Shown: positions 22,578-31,137 of the stretch, one piece after another
Layout of the letters: every line of letters starts with the position of its first letter
Position numbering within the stretch: position 1 is the stretch's first letter
Origin: RGIG8748 sp045544515
GTDB lineage: Bacteria > Bacillota > Clostridia > UMGS1810
Assembly: GCA_045544515.1 (NCBI GenBank)
Contig: JAZPZD010000012.1
Span: 1 to 36,394 of the forward strand
DNA: 36,394 nucleotides
Reading direction: 5' to 3'
Notes under the pieces: generated by a model
The model's input: the letters and a program-made list of their open reading frames with translations, nothing else
Told to the model about the DNA's origin: nothing
Database searches by the model: none
Made by a program: the position numbers and the translations under genes

Positions 22578-22610
22578 CTTTGCGAAGAGGGCGTGTCCTT
22601 CTTCGCAAAT
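22578..22610 (+). terminator. Hairpin between dnaK and dnaJ (attenuator or mRNA-processing element)
   Basis: TTTGCGAAGA (22579-22588) pairs perfectly with TCTTCGCAAA (22600-22609) around an 11-nt loop. No U-run follows, so it is more likely an mRNA-stabilising or attenuating structure than a full terminator. It lies 18 to 50 bases before dnaJ. Confidence 0.6.
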
Positions 22611-22627
22611 GCTTTAGGCGGTGCATT

Positions 22628-23794
22628 ATGGCAGACAAGAGAGATTACTACGAAGTCCTTGGCGTTCAAAAGGGTGCCAGTGATGATGAAATAAAAAAAG
22701 CATACCGAAAGGTTGCAAAGAAATATCACCCCGACCTTCATCCCGGAGATGCAGAGGCAGAAGCAAAGTTCAAAGAAGCCGGCGAAGCGTATGAGGTGTT
22801 AAGTGACGCTCAAAAAAGACAGCGTTATGACCAGTACGGACACGCAGGAGTCGACCCAAACTTTGGTGCCGGAGGCGGTTTTGGCGGCGGAGGTTTCGGC
22901 GATTTTGGTGACCTTGGTGATATATTTGGCTCGTTCTTTGGCGGAGGTTTCGGCGGAGGCGGTCAGCGCAGACGAAACGGCCCCAGAAAAGGCTCTGATG
23001 TGACAGAAACCATTCTGTTAAGCTTTGAAGAAGCAGCTTTCGGTGTCAAAAAAACACTCAAGATTTACAAGGTAGAAGAGTGCGACGAATGTGGCGGCAA
23101 AGGTTGCAAGAGCGAAACAGACAGAGTTACCTGTCCTACCTGCAAGGGTACAGGCGAAATAAAAAGTGTTACCAATTCCATTTTTGGTCAGATGGTTAAT
23201 GTTACTACCTGTAATCACTGTTCGGGCAGCGGACAGATAATCAAAAATCCCTGCACCAAATGTAAGGGAAAGGGTATGATAAAGCGTGCACGCAATGTAG
23301 ATGTGGATATTCCCGCAGGTATTGACAACGGCGAAACAATCCGTTACAGAGGACTTGGAAATGCAGGTATCAAGGGCGGCCCTGCAGGAGATTTGCTCGT
23401 TACTGTGCAGATTAAACGCCACGAGGTATTTACACGCAGAGGAAACGATGTATACTGCACGATACCTATTACCTTTGTACAGGCAACACTTGGTGCAGAT
23501 GTCAATATCCCGATACTTGACGAAGACAAGAAATATACTCTTGGCAAAATGACATATTCCATACCCGAGGGCACACAGCCCGGAACGGAGTTCCGTTTAA
23601 GAGGAAAGGGTATACCCGGAGTAAGAAGCGGCATAAGAGGGGATATGATACTCACAGTTAATGTGGAAGTTCCCAAGAACTTAAATAAAGATCAAAAAGA
23701 AGCTCTTCAAGAGTTTGCCAAGGTATCAAACGAAAATAACTACAAACAGCACAAGAACTTTTTTGAAAAAATGAAAGATACATTAGGTATATAA
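22628..23794 (+). CDS. dnaJ: Chaperone protein DnaJ
   Basis: 388 residues from ATG 22628; an earlier in-frame start lies within the hairpin and lacks a ribosome-binding site. The J domain contains HPD at 34-36. The G/F-rich linker at about 75-115 is very glycine-rich. Four zinc motifs are intact: CDECGGKG, CPTCKGTG, CNHCSGSG and CTKCKGKG. The C-terminal substrate-binding part includes GNAGIKGGPAGDLLV and PEGTQPGTEFRLRGKGIPG. It stimulates DnaK ATP hydrolysis and delivers clients. It is the last gene of the heat-shock operon. Confidence 0.97.
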   Translation: MADKRDYYEVLGVQKGASDDEIKKAYRKVAKKYHPDLHPGDAEAEAKFKEAGEAYEVLSDAQKRQRYDQYGHAGVDPNFGAGGGFGGGGFGDFGDLGDIFGSFFGGGFGGGGQRRRNGPRKGSDVTETILLSFEEAAFGVKKTLKIYKVEECDECGGKGCKSETDRVTCPTCKGTGEIKSVTNSIFGQMVNVTTCNHCSGSGQIIKNPCTKCKGKGMIKRARNVDVDIPAGIDNGETIRYRGLGNAGIKGGPAGDLLVTVQIKRHEVFTRRGNDVYCTIPITFVQATLGADVNIPILDEDKKYTLGKMTYSIPEGTQPGTEFRLRGKGIPGVRSGIRGDMILTVNVEVPKNLNKDQKEALQEFAKVSNENNYKQHKNFFEKMKDTLGI

Positions 23795-23825
23795 AAAATC
23801 CCTCTCAATTTTGAGAGGGATTTTT
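23794..23825. terminator. Strong bidirectional terminator between dnaJ and purC
   Basis: A 15-bp perfect stem: AAAAATCCCTCTCAA (23794-23808) and TTGAGAGGGATTTTT (23811-23825) with a 2-nt loop gap, and A/T tracts on both sides. It serves the operon on the plus strand and purC on the minus strand. Confidence 0.95.
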
Positions 23826-23836
23826 ATTAGCATTAA

Positions 23837-24520
23837 TTATCTGTTAAGGATTAACTTTGTAAGTTCTACAGGGTCTACAATCTTGCCGTCCTTGTATACT
23901 CTCATATTACCCGAAGCAATCTCGTCTATAAGGATAACTTCGTCGTTGTTGTAACCAAACTCAAACTTGATATCCCACAGGTCAAGACCGATGGACTTTA
24001 AGTCGTCTGCAACGATTTTGGTAATCTTTAATGTCTGTTCTTTCATGCTTTCAAACATTTCGGGGCTCATAACGCCAAGTGCTGCAAGACCTTCGCCTGT
24101 TACAAGCGGATCGCCCTTTTCGTCATTTTTGAATGTACATTCAACATAACCGCCCTCGAGAACAGTACCGTCTGCAATATATTCGCCGTATCTGCGGATA
24201 AAGCTGCCTGTTGCAACCAGACGGCAGATAACTTCAAGACCGTGACCAAAAACCTTACCGGGAAGAACTTCCATAGTTGCTTCTTCTACATTTGCATCAA
24301 CATAGTGTGTTTTGATGCCTGCTTTTTTAAGCAATTCAAAATAGTGGATAGATGTCTTTAAGTTTTCTTTGCCTATACCTTCGATAGTAAGACCTACAGT
24401 ATTTTCGCCGGGATCAAACACACCGTCTTTGCCTGTACAGTCATCCTTGAACTTGAGCATTACATTGCCGTTGTCAAGCTGGTATACATCTTTTGTCTTT
24501 CCTTCATAAATCTTTTTCAT
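23837..24520 (-). CDS. purC: Phosphoribosylaminoimidazole-succinocarboxamide synthase
   Basis: 227 residues. PurC joins aspartate to CAIR using ATP in the eighth step of purine synthesis. Typical features are the start KKIYEGKTKDVYQ, DDCTGKDGVF, VICRLVATGSFIRRYG with the arginines of the active site, and LWDIKFEFGYNNDEVILIDEIASGNMRV. It is slightly shorter than the usual 235-240 but has all core motifs. It lies alone, away from other pur genes, between ileS and the heat-shock operon. An AGGAGTG ribosome-binding site precedes its ATG. It follows ileS by 33 bp and could be cotranscribed with it. Confidence 0.95.
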   Translation of the reverse strand: MKKIYEGKTKDVYQLDNGNVMLKFKDDCTGKDGVFDPGENTVGLTIEGIGKENLKTSIHYFELLKKAGIKTHYVDANVEEATMEVLPGKVFGHGLEVICRLVATGSFIRRYGEYIADGTVLEGGYVECTFKNDEKGDPLVTGEGLAALGVMSPEMFESMKEQTLKITKIVADDLKSIGLDLWDIKFEFGYNNDEVILIDEIASGNMRVYKDGKIVDPVELTKLILNR

Positions 24521-24553
24521 ATTTTGTACACTCCTTTATTTGTGTTAGTTTAT

Positions 24554-27500
24554 TTATTTTCTTTCTACACCTAATTTTACCTTTTCGCCATTGATATTCC
24601 ATTCTTTAGAGTTGTCGGTATCTTTAGCGATGTTTATATCATCTGCAAGAACTTCTTCTTTTATGAATTCACAGTTCTTTTCCATTATCGCTTCGATTTT
24701 TTCGTTACCCGAAACATAAACAGCAATATGGTCCATAACCTCAAAGCCCGAATCCTTACGCATTGACTGGATTTTGCTTATTATTTCTCTTACAAAACCT
24801 TCCTCAATAAGCTCATCAGTAAGGTTGGTATCGAGAACAACAGTAATTCCATTGTCGGTTTCTGTTGCATAGCCCTCTGTCTTTGCAGATTCTATGAGCA
24901 AATCTTCTTTTTCAAGCTTGATGGTGTTGCCGTCTACATCAAATGATATAAATCCGTTTGCATCGAGCTCTTTTACAGCATCATTACCGTTAATCTCGGA
25001 AAGGATATTTCTTATCTGACCCAAAAATTTGCCGTATTTGGGACCAACGGTTTTGAGCTGCGGTTTGATAGAATAGCTTGCAAAGTTTTCCACGCTGTCT
25101 GTAAATTCAACTTCTTTAACATTTAATTCTTCTGCAATGATATCCAGGTAGAATTTGTCAAGAGAAACACCGTCAGCTTTTACATACATCTTGCCGATAG
25201 GCTGTCTGTTCTTGATAGCCGAGGCATTTCTTGCAGCACGGCCGAGAACAACTATCTTTAGAACCTCGTCCATATGAGCTTCCAAATCCTTGTCTATCAT
25301 AGTTTCGTCACATTCGGGGAAATCGCAAAGGTGAATACTTACAGGTGCGTTTTTGTCGATAGAGCAAACCATATTCTGATAGATATCCTCTGTCATAAAT
25401 GGAATCATAGGTGCGGAGATTTTGCACAGAGTAACAAGTGCAGTATAAAGTGTCATATACGCATTAATCTTGTCTTGGGGCATATCCTTAACCCAGAATC
25501 TCTCGCGGCTTCTTCTTACATACCAGTTACTTAAATCGTCTGTGAAATCCTGGAGGATTCTTGCAGTTTCTGTAATCTTGTAGTTAGAGAGATTGTTATC
25601 AACCTCTTTAACAAGCGAGTTGAGCTTGGATAATAGCCACTTGTCCATTACAGAGAGGCTGTCTTTGTCAAGTGTATATTTAGTTGCATCAAACTTGTCT
25701 ATATTTGCATAAAGGATAAAGAATGCATATGTGTTCCAGAGAGTTCCCAGGAACTTTCTCTGTCCTTCGGTTACTGCAGCACTGTGGAATCTGTTGGGCA
25801 GCCATGGTGCAGAGTTGGAGTAGAAGTACCATCTTATCGCATCGGCACCAAACTGCTCGAGTGCATCAAACGGGTCTACTGCATTACCCTTGGATTTGGA
25901 CATTTTTTGTCCGTTTTCGTCTTGAACATGACCTAATACGATAACATTCTTGTACGGAGCTTTGTTAAAGAGCAGGGTAGACTCTGCAAGAAGTGAATAG
26001 AACCATCCTCTTGTCTGGTCAACAGCCTCACTTATAAAGTCTGCAGGGAATGTAGCCTCAAAGAGCTCTTTGTTTTCAAAGGGATAGTGCCACTGTGCAA
26101 AGGGCATAGCACCCGAGTCAAACCAGCAGTCAATAACTTCGCTTACTCTGTGCATTTCTTTGCCACACTCGGAACATTTAATAGTCACTTCGTCAATCCA
26201 AGGTCTGTGAAGCTCTATTTCATCAGGACAGTTGTCACTTAAACTCTTGAGTTCTTCTATAGAGCCTATAGCGTGTCTGTGACCGCATTCACATTCCCAG
26301 ATATTAAGAGGAGTACCCCAGTATCTGTTACGGCTTACGCCCCAGTCCTGAACATTTTTGAGCCAATCACCAAAACGGCCTTTGCCAATGCTTTCGGGAA
26401 TCCAGTTGATAGTGTTGTTGTTTCTTATAAGGTCATCCTTAACTGCGGTCATCTTGATAAACCACGAATCTCTTGCATAGTAGATAAGAGGAGTATCGCA
26501 TCTCCAGCAGAAAGGATAGTCGTGCTCAAACTTGGGAGCATCAAAGAGAAGTCCCGCCGCATCCAAATCCTTAAGCACTACGGGGTCAGCATCTTTTACA
26601 AACATTCCGGCATAGGGAGTCTCTTGTGTAAGATTACCGCTTCCGTCTACAAACTGTACAAATGGCAGGTCGTACTTTCTGCCGACATTGGCATCGTCCT
26701 CACCAAATGCGGGAGCAATATGAACTATACCTGTACCGTCGGACATTGTTACATAGCTGTCACAGGTGATGTAGTGTGCTTTCTTTTTCTGCTTTTCGCA
26801 TACAGGAGTAACAAAGTCAAACAAAGGCTCGTATTCTTTGTGTTCAAGGTCGATACCTTTGTAATTTTCTATAATTTCATATGCAGGAGCGTCTTCTGTT
26901 GCAAGGCGGGAGAGCACTTTGTCAAGAAGGGCATTTGCCATATAATATGTGTATCCGTCTGCAGCCTTAACCTTGCAGTAGTCGTCGTCGGGATTTACGC
27001 ACAGAGCCACATTGGACGGAAGTGTCCACGGAGTGGTTGTCCAAGCAAGAAAATATGCATCCTCACCCTTAACTTTAAATCTTACAACGGCAGAACGCTC
27101 TTTTACGGCCTTGTACCCTTGAGCAACCTCGTGAGAGGAAAGGGGAGTTCCGCATCTTGGGCAATAAGGAACAATCTTAAAGCCTTTGTAAAGCAGACCT
27201 TTTTCCCAAATCTGTTTGAGTGCCCACCATTCAGACTCGATAAAGTCATTGTCATATGTTACATAAGGGTTGTCCATATCTGCCCAAAAGCCGACAGTAG
27301 AGGAGAAGTCCTCCCACATACCCTTGTATTTCCATACACTTTCCTTACAGTGCTTGATAAAAGGCTCGAGACCGTAGGATTCAATCTGTTCTTTGCCGTC
27401 AAGACCAAGCAGCTTTTCTACCTCAAGCTCAACAGGAAGACCATGAGTATCCCAGCCAGCTTTTCTGGGTACTTTGTAGCCTTTCATAGTGCGGTATCTC

Positions 27501-27706
27501 GGAATCATATCCTTGATAACTCTTGTAAGTACATGACCTATGTGCGGTTTGCCGTTTGCAGTCGGTGGTCCGTCATAGAACATATATGTTTCGGCATCTT
27601 TTCTGCTGTCGATAGACTTTTGGAAGATGTCGTTGTCCTTCCAGAATTTTTCAATAATTTTCTCTCTTTGAACAAAGTTTAAATTATTGTCAACTTTGTT
27701 ATACAT
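24554..27706 (-). CDS. ileS: Isoleucyl-tRNA synthetase, long type
   Basis: 1050 residues. It attaches isoleucine to tRNA-Ile in the cytoplasm. HIGH is at 55-58 in NGKPHIGHV, and KMSKSKGN lies near residue 600. The editing domain (CP1) includes AWTTTPWTLPSN and SDGTGIVHIAPAFGEDD. The length and sequence (RYWGTPLNIWECECG, IDCWFDSGAMPFAQWHYPFEN) are those of the eukaryote/archaea-like type (IleRS2), which is generally resistant to mupirocin, rather than the roughly 920-residue bacterial type. Start ATG 27706 has GGAGG eight bases before it. The promoter at 27780-27752 leaves a leader of only about 40 nt, so there is no room for a T-box. Confidence 0.95.
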   Translation of the reverse strand: MYNKVDNNLNFVQREKIIEKFWKDNDIFQKSIDSRKDAETYMFYDGPPTANGKPHIGHVLTRVIKDMIPRYRTMKGYKVPRKAGWDTHGLPVELEVEKLLGLDGKEQIESYGLEPFIKHCKESVWKYKGMWEDFSSTVGFWADMDNPYVTYDNDFIESEWWALKQIWEKGLLYKGFKIVPYCPRCGTPLSSHEVAQGYKAVKERSAVVRFKVKGEDAYFLAWTTTPWTLPSNVALCVNPDDDYCKVKAADGYTYYMANALLDKVLSRLATEDAPAYEIIENYKGIDLEHKEYEPLFDFVTPVCEKQKKKAHYITCDSYVTMSDGTGIVHIAPAFGEDDANVGRKYDLPFVQFVDGSGNLTQETPYAGMFVKDADPVVLKDLDAAGLLFDAPKFEHDYPFCWRCDTPLIYYARDSWFIKMTAVKDDLIRNNNTINWIPESIGKGRFGDWLKNVQDWGVSRNRYWGTPLNIWECECGHRHAIGSIEELKSLSDNCPDEIELHRPWIDEVTIKCSECGKEMHRVSEVIDCWFDSGAMPFAQWHYPFENKELFEATFPADFISEAVDQTRGWFYSLLAESTLLFNKAPYKNVIVLGHVQDENGQKMSKSKGNAVDPFDALEQFGADAIRWYFYSNSAPWLPNRFHSAAVTEGQRKFLGTLWNTYAFFILYANIDKFDATKYTLDKDSLSVMDKWLLSKLNSLVKEVDNNLSNYKITETARILQDFTDDLSNWYVRRSRERFWVKDMPQDKINAYMTLYTALVTLCKISAPMIPFMTEDIYQNMVCSIDKNAPVSIHLCDFPECDETMIDKDLEAHMDEVLKIVVLGRAARNASAIKNRQPIGKMYVKADGVSLDKFYLDIIAEELNVKEVEFTDSVENFASYSIKPQLKTVGPKYGKFLGQIRNILSEINGNDAVKELDANGFISFDVDGNTIKLEKEDLLIESAKTEGYATETDNGITVVLDTNLTDELIEEGFVREIISKIQSMRKDSGFEVMDHIAVYVSGNEKIEAIMEKNCEFIKEEVLADDINIAKDTDNSKEWNINGEKVKLGVERK

Positions 27707-27751
27707 ATATGTGTCCTCCGTTCGTATGGAATACTATATTTTAACTAAATT

Positions 27752-27780
27752 ATTATACAACGATTTCCTTTTGTTGTCAA
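27752..27780 (-). promoter_or_regulatory. Promoter of ileS
   Basis: On the minus strand TTGACA (27780-27775), a 17-bp spacer and TATAAT (27757-27752): a perfect consensus sigma-A promoter 46 bases before the start codon. Confidence 0.9.
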
Positions 27781-27811
27781 TATTTTGAGACATTTTAATA
27801 CGCAAAATCTA

Positions 27812-27840
27812 TTGACTTTGAATATCTTTGAATGTATCAT
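27812..27840 (+). promoter_or_regulatory. Promoter of the FliB-like gene
   Basis: TTGACT (27812-27817), a 17-bp spacer and TATCAT (27835-27840), divergent from the ileS promoter. GGAG at 27859-27862 precedes ATG 27869. Confidence 0.6.
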
Positions 27841-27868
27841 ATAAAAAAAGACAAATTTGGAGAAAATT

Positions 27869-28798
27869 ATGAACATTTATGTACCCTCATACTATCAAAA
27901 ATTCAGGTGTATTGCAGAAAGATGCCGACACAGCTGTTGTGTAGGTTGGGAGATAGATATAGACGAAACTACAATGTCTTATTACAATGAGTTAGACGGA
28001 AAAATCGGCGATAGAATAAGGAAGAGTATATCGGGCAAAAATCCGCATTTTGAGCTTACCAAAGACGAAAGATGCCCTCATTTAAACCAAAACGGATTGT
28101 GTAATATTATAACGGAGCTTGGCGAAGATGCCCTGTGTGATATCTGTTATGACCACCCGAGGTTCAGGAATTTCTATTCCGATTTTGTGGAGTTAGGTCT
28201 TGGACTAACCTGCGAGGCTGCTGCAGAACTTATAATAAAATCGCAAGATAGTTTTGAGATAGTTCCTTTGGATATTGCAGGAACACCGACTATGACCGAC
28301 GATGAAAAAAATGTATTGGATGCAAGGTGCCAACTTATAAACATTATGAAAGAGAGAAAAACTGACATAGTCAAAAGATTTGAAAATTTAAGCAAGGATG
28401 AAATTTGCAACGATTTAAACATCTGGATAGAACATTGCCTTGGGTTAGAAAGATTAGACAAAAGATGGACCGATGTTCTTGTGGATGTTAAAAATAGTGA
28501 TTTAAAAGCTTTTTATCCATTAGATGCAGAAGACAAGCTCTCTGTTGCTCTTGAACAGCTTATGATATATTTTTTATACAGGCACATTCCGTCGGCAATA
28601 GATGATGGCAGGCTTTTGGAAAAGGTCAGGTTTGGTGTGTTAAGCTGTAATTTAATTAATACCTTGTGTATATATCAAAAAAGCCGCAATCCAAAAGCAG
28701 ATATTGTGAACTTGTTTACAGATATCGCAAGAATGTATTCTTCAGAAATTGAATACTCCGATGAAAATCTTGAATTAATCATACAAAAGCTTTCTTAA
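27869..28798 (+). CDS. fliB: Flagellin lysine-N-methylase-like protein
   Basis: 309 residues. The N-terminus carries a cysteine cluster C14-x4-C19-x3-C23-C24 (FRCIAERCRHSCCVGWEIDID), followed by CPHL-x-QNGLCNII and an ALCDICYDHPRFRN segment. These form the metal-binding core of the FliB/YkgJ group (PF03692 type). FliB methylates surface lysines of flagellin with a probable iron-sulfur cofactor. The helical C-terminal part has GLERLDKRW and KLSVALEQLMIYFLYRHIP. No flagellar gene is in this window, so the target is unknown; other surface proteins are possible. It is preceded by its own promoter. The symbol is by family resemblance. Confidence 0.75.
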   Translation: MNIYVPSYYQKFRCIAERCRHSCCVGWEIDIDETTMSYYNELDGKIGDRIRKSISGKNPHFELTKDERCPHLNQNGLCNIITELGEDALCDICYDHPRFRNFYSDFVELGLGLTCEAAAELIIKSQDSFEIVPLDIAGTPTMTDDEKNVLDARCQLINIMKERKTDIVKRFENLSKDEICNDLNIWIEHCLGLERLDKRWTDVLVDVKNSDLKAFYPLDAEDKLSVALEQLMIYFLYRHIPSAIDDGRLLEKVRFGVLSCNLINTLCIYQKSRNPKADIVNLFTDIARMYSSEIEYSDENLELIIQKLS

Positions 28799-28800
28799 AA

Positions 28801-28850
28801 CTGGAAAAAAATGAACCATATCTGGAAAAATCTCCACAAAACCGAAAAAA
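28801..28850 (+). promoter_or_regulatory. Phased A-tracts and 9-bp direct repeat upstream of the GH36 gene
   Basis: CTGGAAAAA occurs at 28801-28809 and again at 28822-28830, 21 bp apart (two helical turns); a third GAAAAAAA follows near 28844. The second copy ends 23 bp before the -35. This could be an activator site or a bent UP-like element. Confidence 0.35.
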
Positions 28851-28853
28851 ATA

Positions 28854-28882
28854 TTTACAAATTTATGTTGGAATGATATTCT
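28854..28882 (+). promoter_or_regulatory. Promoter of the GH36-like gene
   Basis: TTTACA (28854-28859), a 17-bp spacer and TATTCT (28877-28882), then AAGGAGG eight bases before ATG 28912. Confidence 0.55.
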
Positions 28883-28911
28883 ATATTCAATATGACAAGG
28901 AGGTTTTTAAC

Positions 28912-31037
28912 ATGAAATATGTTAATCACGACGACTATACCGTTACATATGATTTTTCTACACACAAATTCAATATTTTTTACAAGAAGATGCCATAATT
29001 ACAGATGCAGCTGTGACGGGGCTTTATCGTAACTTAAAAAAGGTTAGAGATATAACCGACTTTGGTTTTGTAACTGCGGCACATTCCGCTACTATAAAAG
29101 AAGACGGAACCAAAATGGATATCATATACAAAATGGCTGAAGACAGCGACGAAATTGCTTTTTCGCTCAACTTTTTTGCAAGCAATGATGGTGTATATAT
29201 CAAATCACAGAAATACGATGTAAAAATCGAGGGCAAGATATTTGATGTATATGATGATATAAACGATATCTTCCCCGTATGTATTGACAGAGATGTTAAA
29301 GATGTCCGTTCCGCTCTGGGTGAGGCAGTATCCAATGTTGATAATGCTATATACAACAAAATGACGGATATGGCTGTTGTTGCCGGTAAAAGTCGCAAGA
29401 CCAAAAGAACATTTGACAGGCAAAACGGTCAGTATCTCTTTGATATGCCAATAATGGCAACAGAGGAAAAAAACAGCAATGTTATCTTTGCCAAAGAAAA
29501 TGTCCTTGCGGATAAGTATCATATTACTTTTTCCCCGTACAACAGAAATTCTACATTTCCGACTCCGCCTATCGGCTGGATGACCTGGTATGCTGTCAAG
29601 TTCAGAGCGAGCGAAGAAACCGTTCTCAAAAACGCAAAATGGCAGGCAGATAATCTCAAGGACTATGGTGCAAATGCAATCTGGGTAGACTGGGAATGGT
29701 ATCACGAAAACTTTGCAGGTGATCGTGATGACGGAGTAAACTCACTTAATCCCGATCCAAAAAAGTATCCCAACGGACTTAAGTATGTATCTGACAAAAT
29801 CAAAGAAATGGGCCTTGTTCCGGCACTTTGGATTGGGTGTACCAACGAGCCGAGTATGAATAAATACATAGAAGAACATCCCGAAATGGTTTTGGTGGAT
29901 GAAAGACAATGGTGCGGAAGATACTTCCTTGATTTTTCTAACCCGCATTTCTTAAATGAGTATCTGCCCGATGCTGTTGGCAAGGTGCACGAATGGGGCT
30001 ATGAAGCAGCCAAATTCGATACCATACCAACCTCTATCAATCGTCACAATCAGTATCACGAAAAAATGTATGATTCATCTCTTACAACCAAGGAAGCATA
30101 CCATAATATGATAAAGAAAACCCGTGAAATTCTTGGCGAAAATATGTATATGCTTTCGTGCTCGGGGGCATCCAGCCCATCAATTTTGTGGGCAGCGGAT
30201 ATCTTTGATGCCGCAAGAATAGGTGGTGACATATTTACTTGGAAAGAGCACCTTGAAAATATCAGCAGAATAGAGGAGTTTTATCCGCTTCACAACATTC
30301 AGCTTCATGTAGATGCTGACAATGTTGTTATAAGAGAAGAATTTAATAACTACGAGCAGGCCAAAGCCTGTGCAACAATTATATCTCTGCTCGGACTTCC
30401 TATGACATTTGGCGACGAGTTCGAGGTTTTGTCGGAGGAAAGGGTAGATGTTCTTAAACGCTCACTGCCTATATTGGATATTCATCCTATGGATATGTCC
30501 AAAGCCAAGTTTGACGACGACAATCTTCTTATCAACTTAAATATTGCAAAAGAATACGAAAACTATCTTGTAACAGGTGCATACAGCCTTACAGATAAGG
30601 ATTCTGCAAGAAAAATAAGCCTCACAGAAGATTTGCATCTCGAAGAGGGTACATATCTCGTGTACGACTATTTCCGTGATGCGTTCTTGGGCAAGGTTAC
30701 AGAAGAAATAGAACTTGATTTTGTACCGTTTGAAGCGAGAATTCTCTCTGTGAGAAAGTTCACAGACAAACCACAGATAATAAGCACTTCCAGACATATC
30801 ACACAAGGTGCCGCAGAAATTAAGAATATGCAGACAGTAGATAGCACTATATCCATTACTGCAGACCTTGTGGCAAACGACACCTATACTGTAACATTCT
30901 ATGTTCCCGACGGTTATGCTTTGGACAACTACACAGGTTTCCATTCGCATACAGAAAACGAAAACCTTGTTAAACTAACATTTATTCCCGACGAAACAAA
31001 GGAATATGAGTTTACAGCGACATTTAAAAAGAATTAA
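28912..31037 (+). CDS. GH36-like alpha-galactosidase, with a frameshift near the start
   Basis: A glycosidase of clan GH-D. The true start is ATG 28912 with AAGGAGG, giving MKYVNHDDYTV, but this frame stops at 28996-28998. The rest runs from a different frame (open from GTG 29013, 674 codons). If the T6 run at 28976-28981 had seven Ts, the two join smoothly into one chain of about 709 residues. The catalytic barrel holds GWMTWYAVKF, IWVDWEWYHENF, the probable nucleophile in AAKFDT (about residue 369) and the probable acid/base region ADIFDAARIGGD. A beta-rich C-terminal domain follows. No signal peptide, so a cytoplasmic sugar hydrolase acting on imported alpha-galactosides is likely. The family assignment is good; exact specificity is not shown. 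The shift may be a sequencing error, a mutation or slippage. Confidence 0.75.
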
Positions 31038-31056
31038 GATTAGCATAAATATTTTT

Positions 31057-31110
31057 AAGAACGATTGATTGTACCCATTTTAATATGTAAGTCGCTAATC
31101 GTTCTTTTTT
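31057..31110 (+). terminator. Rho-independent terminator after the GH36 gene
   Basis: AAGAACGATT (31057-31066) and AATCGTTCTT (31097-31106) pair over 10 bp and run into a six-base T-tract (31105-31110). The loop is about 30 nt, longer than usual. Confidence 0.8.
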
Positions 31111-31137
31111 ATTAAAATTTAGAAAGCAGGTGTATTT

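Noticed and set aside
26273..27682. 469-codon open frame opposite ileS
   Set aside because: It mirrors the ileS coding strand, has no ribosome-binding site and no protein-like domains; the minus-strand gene is certain.
27707..27780. T-box riboswitch before ileS
   Set aside because: The leader between promoter and start is about 40 nt, far too short for a T-box, and no specifier loop or AGGGTGG-type motif is seen.
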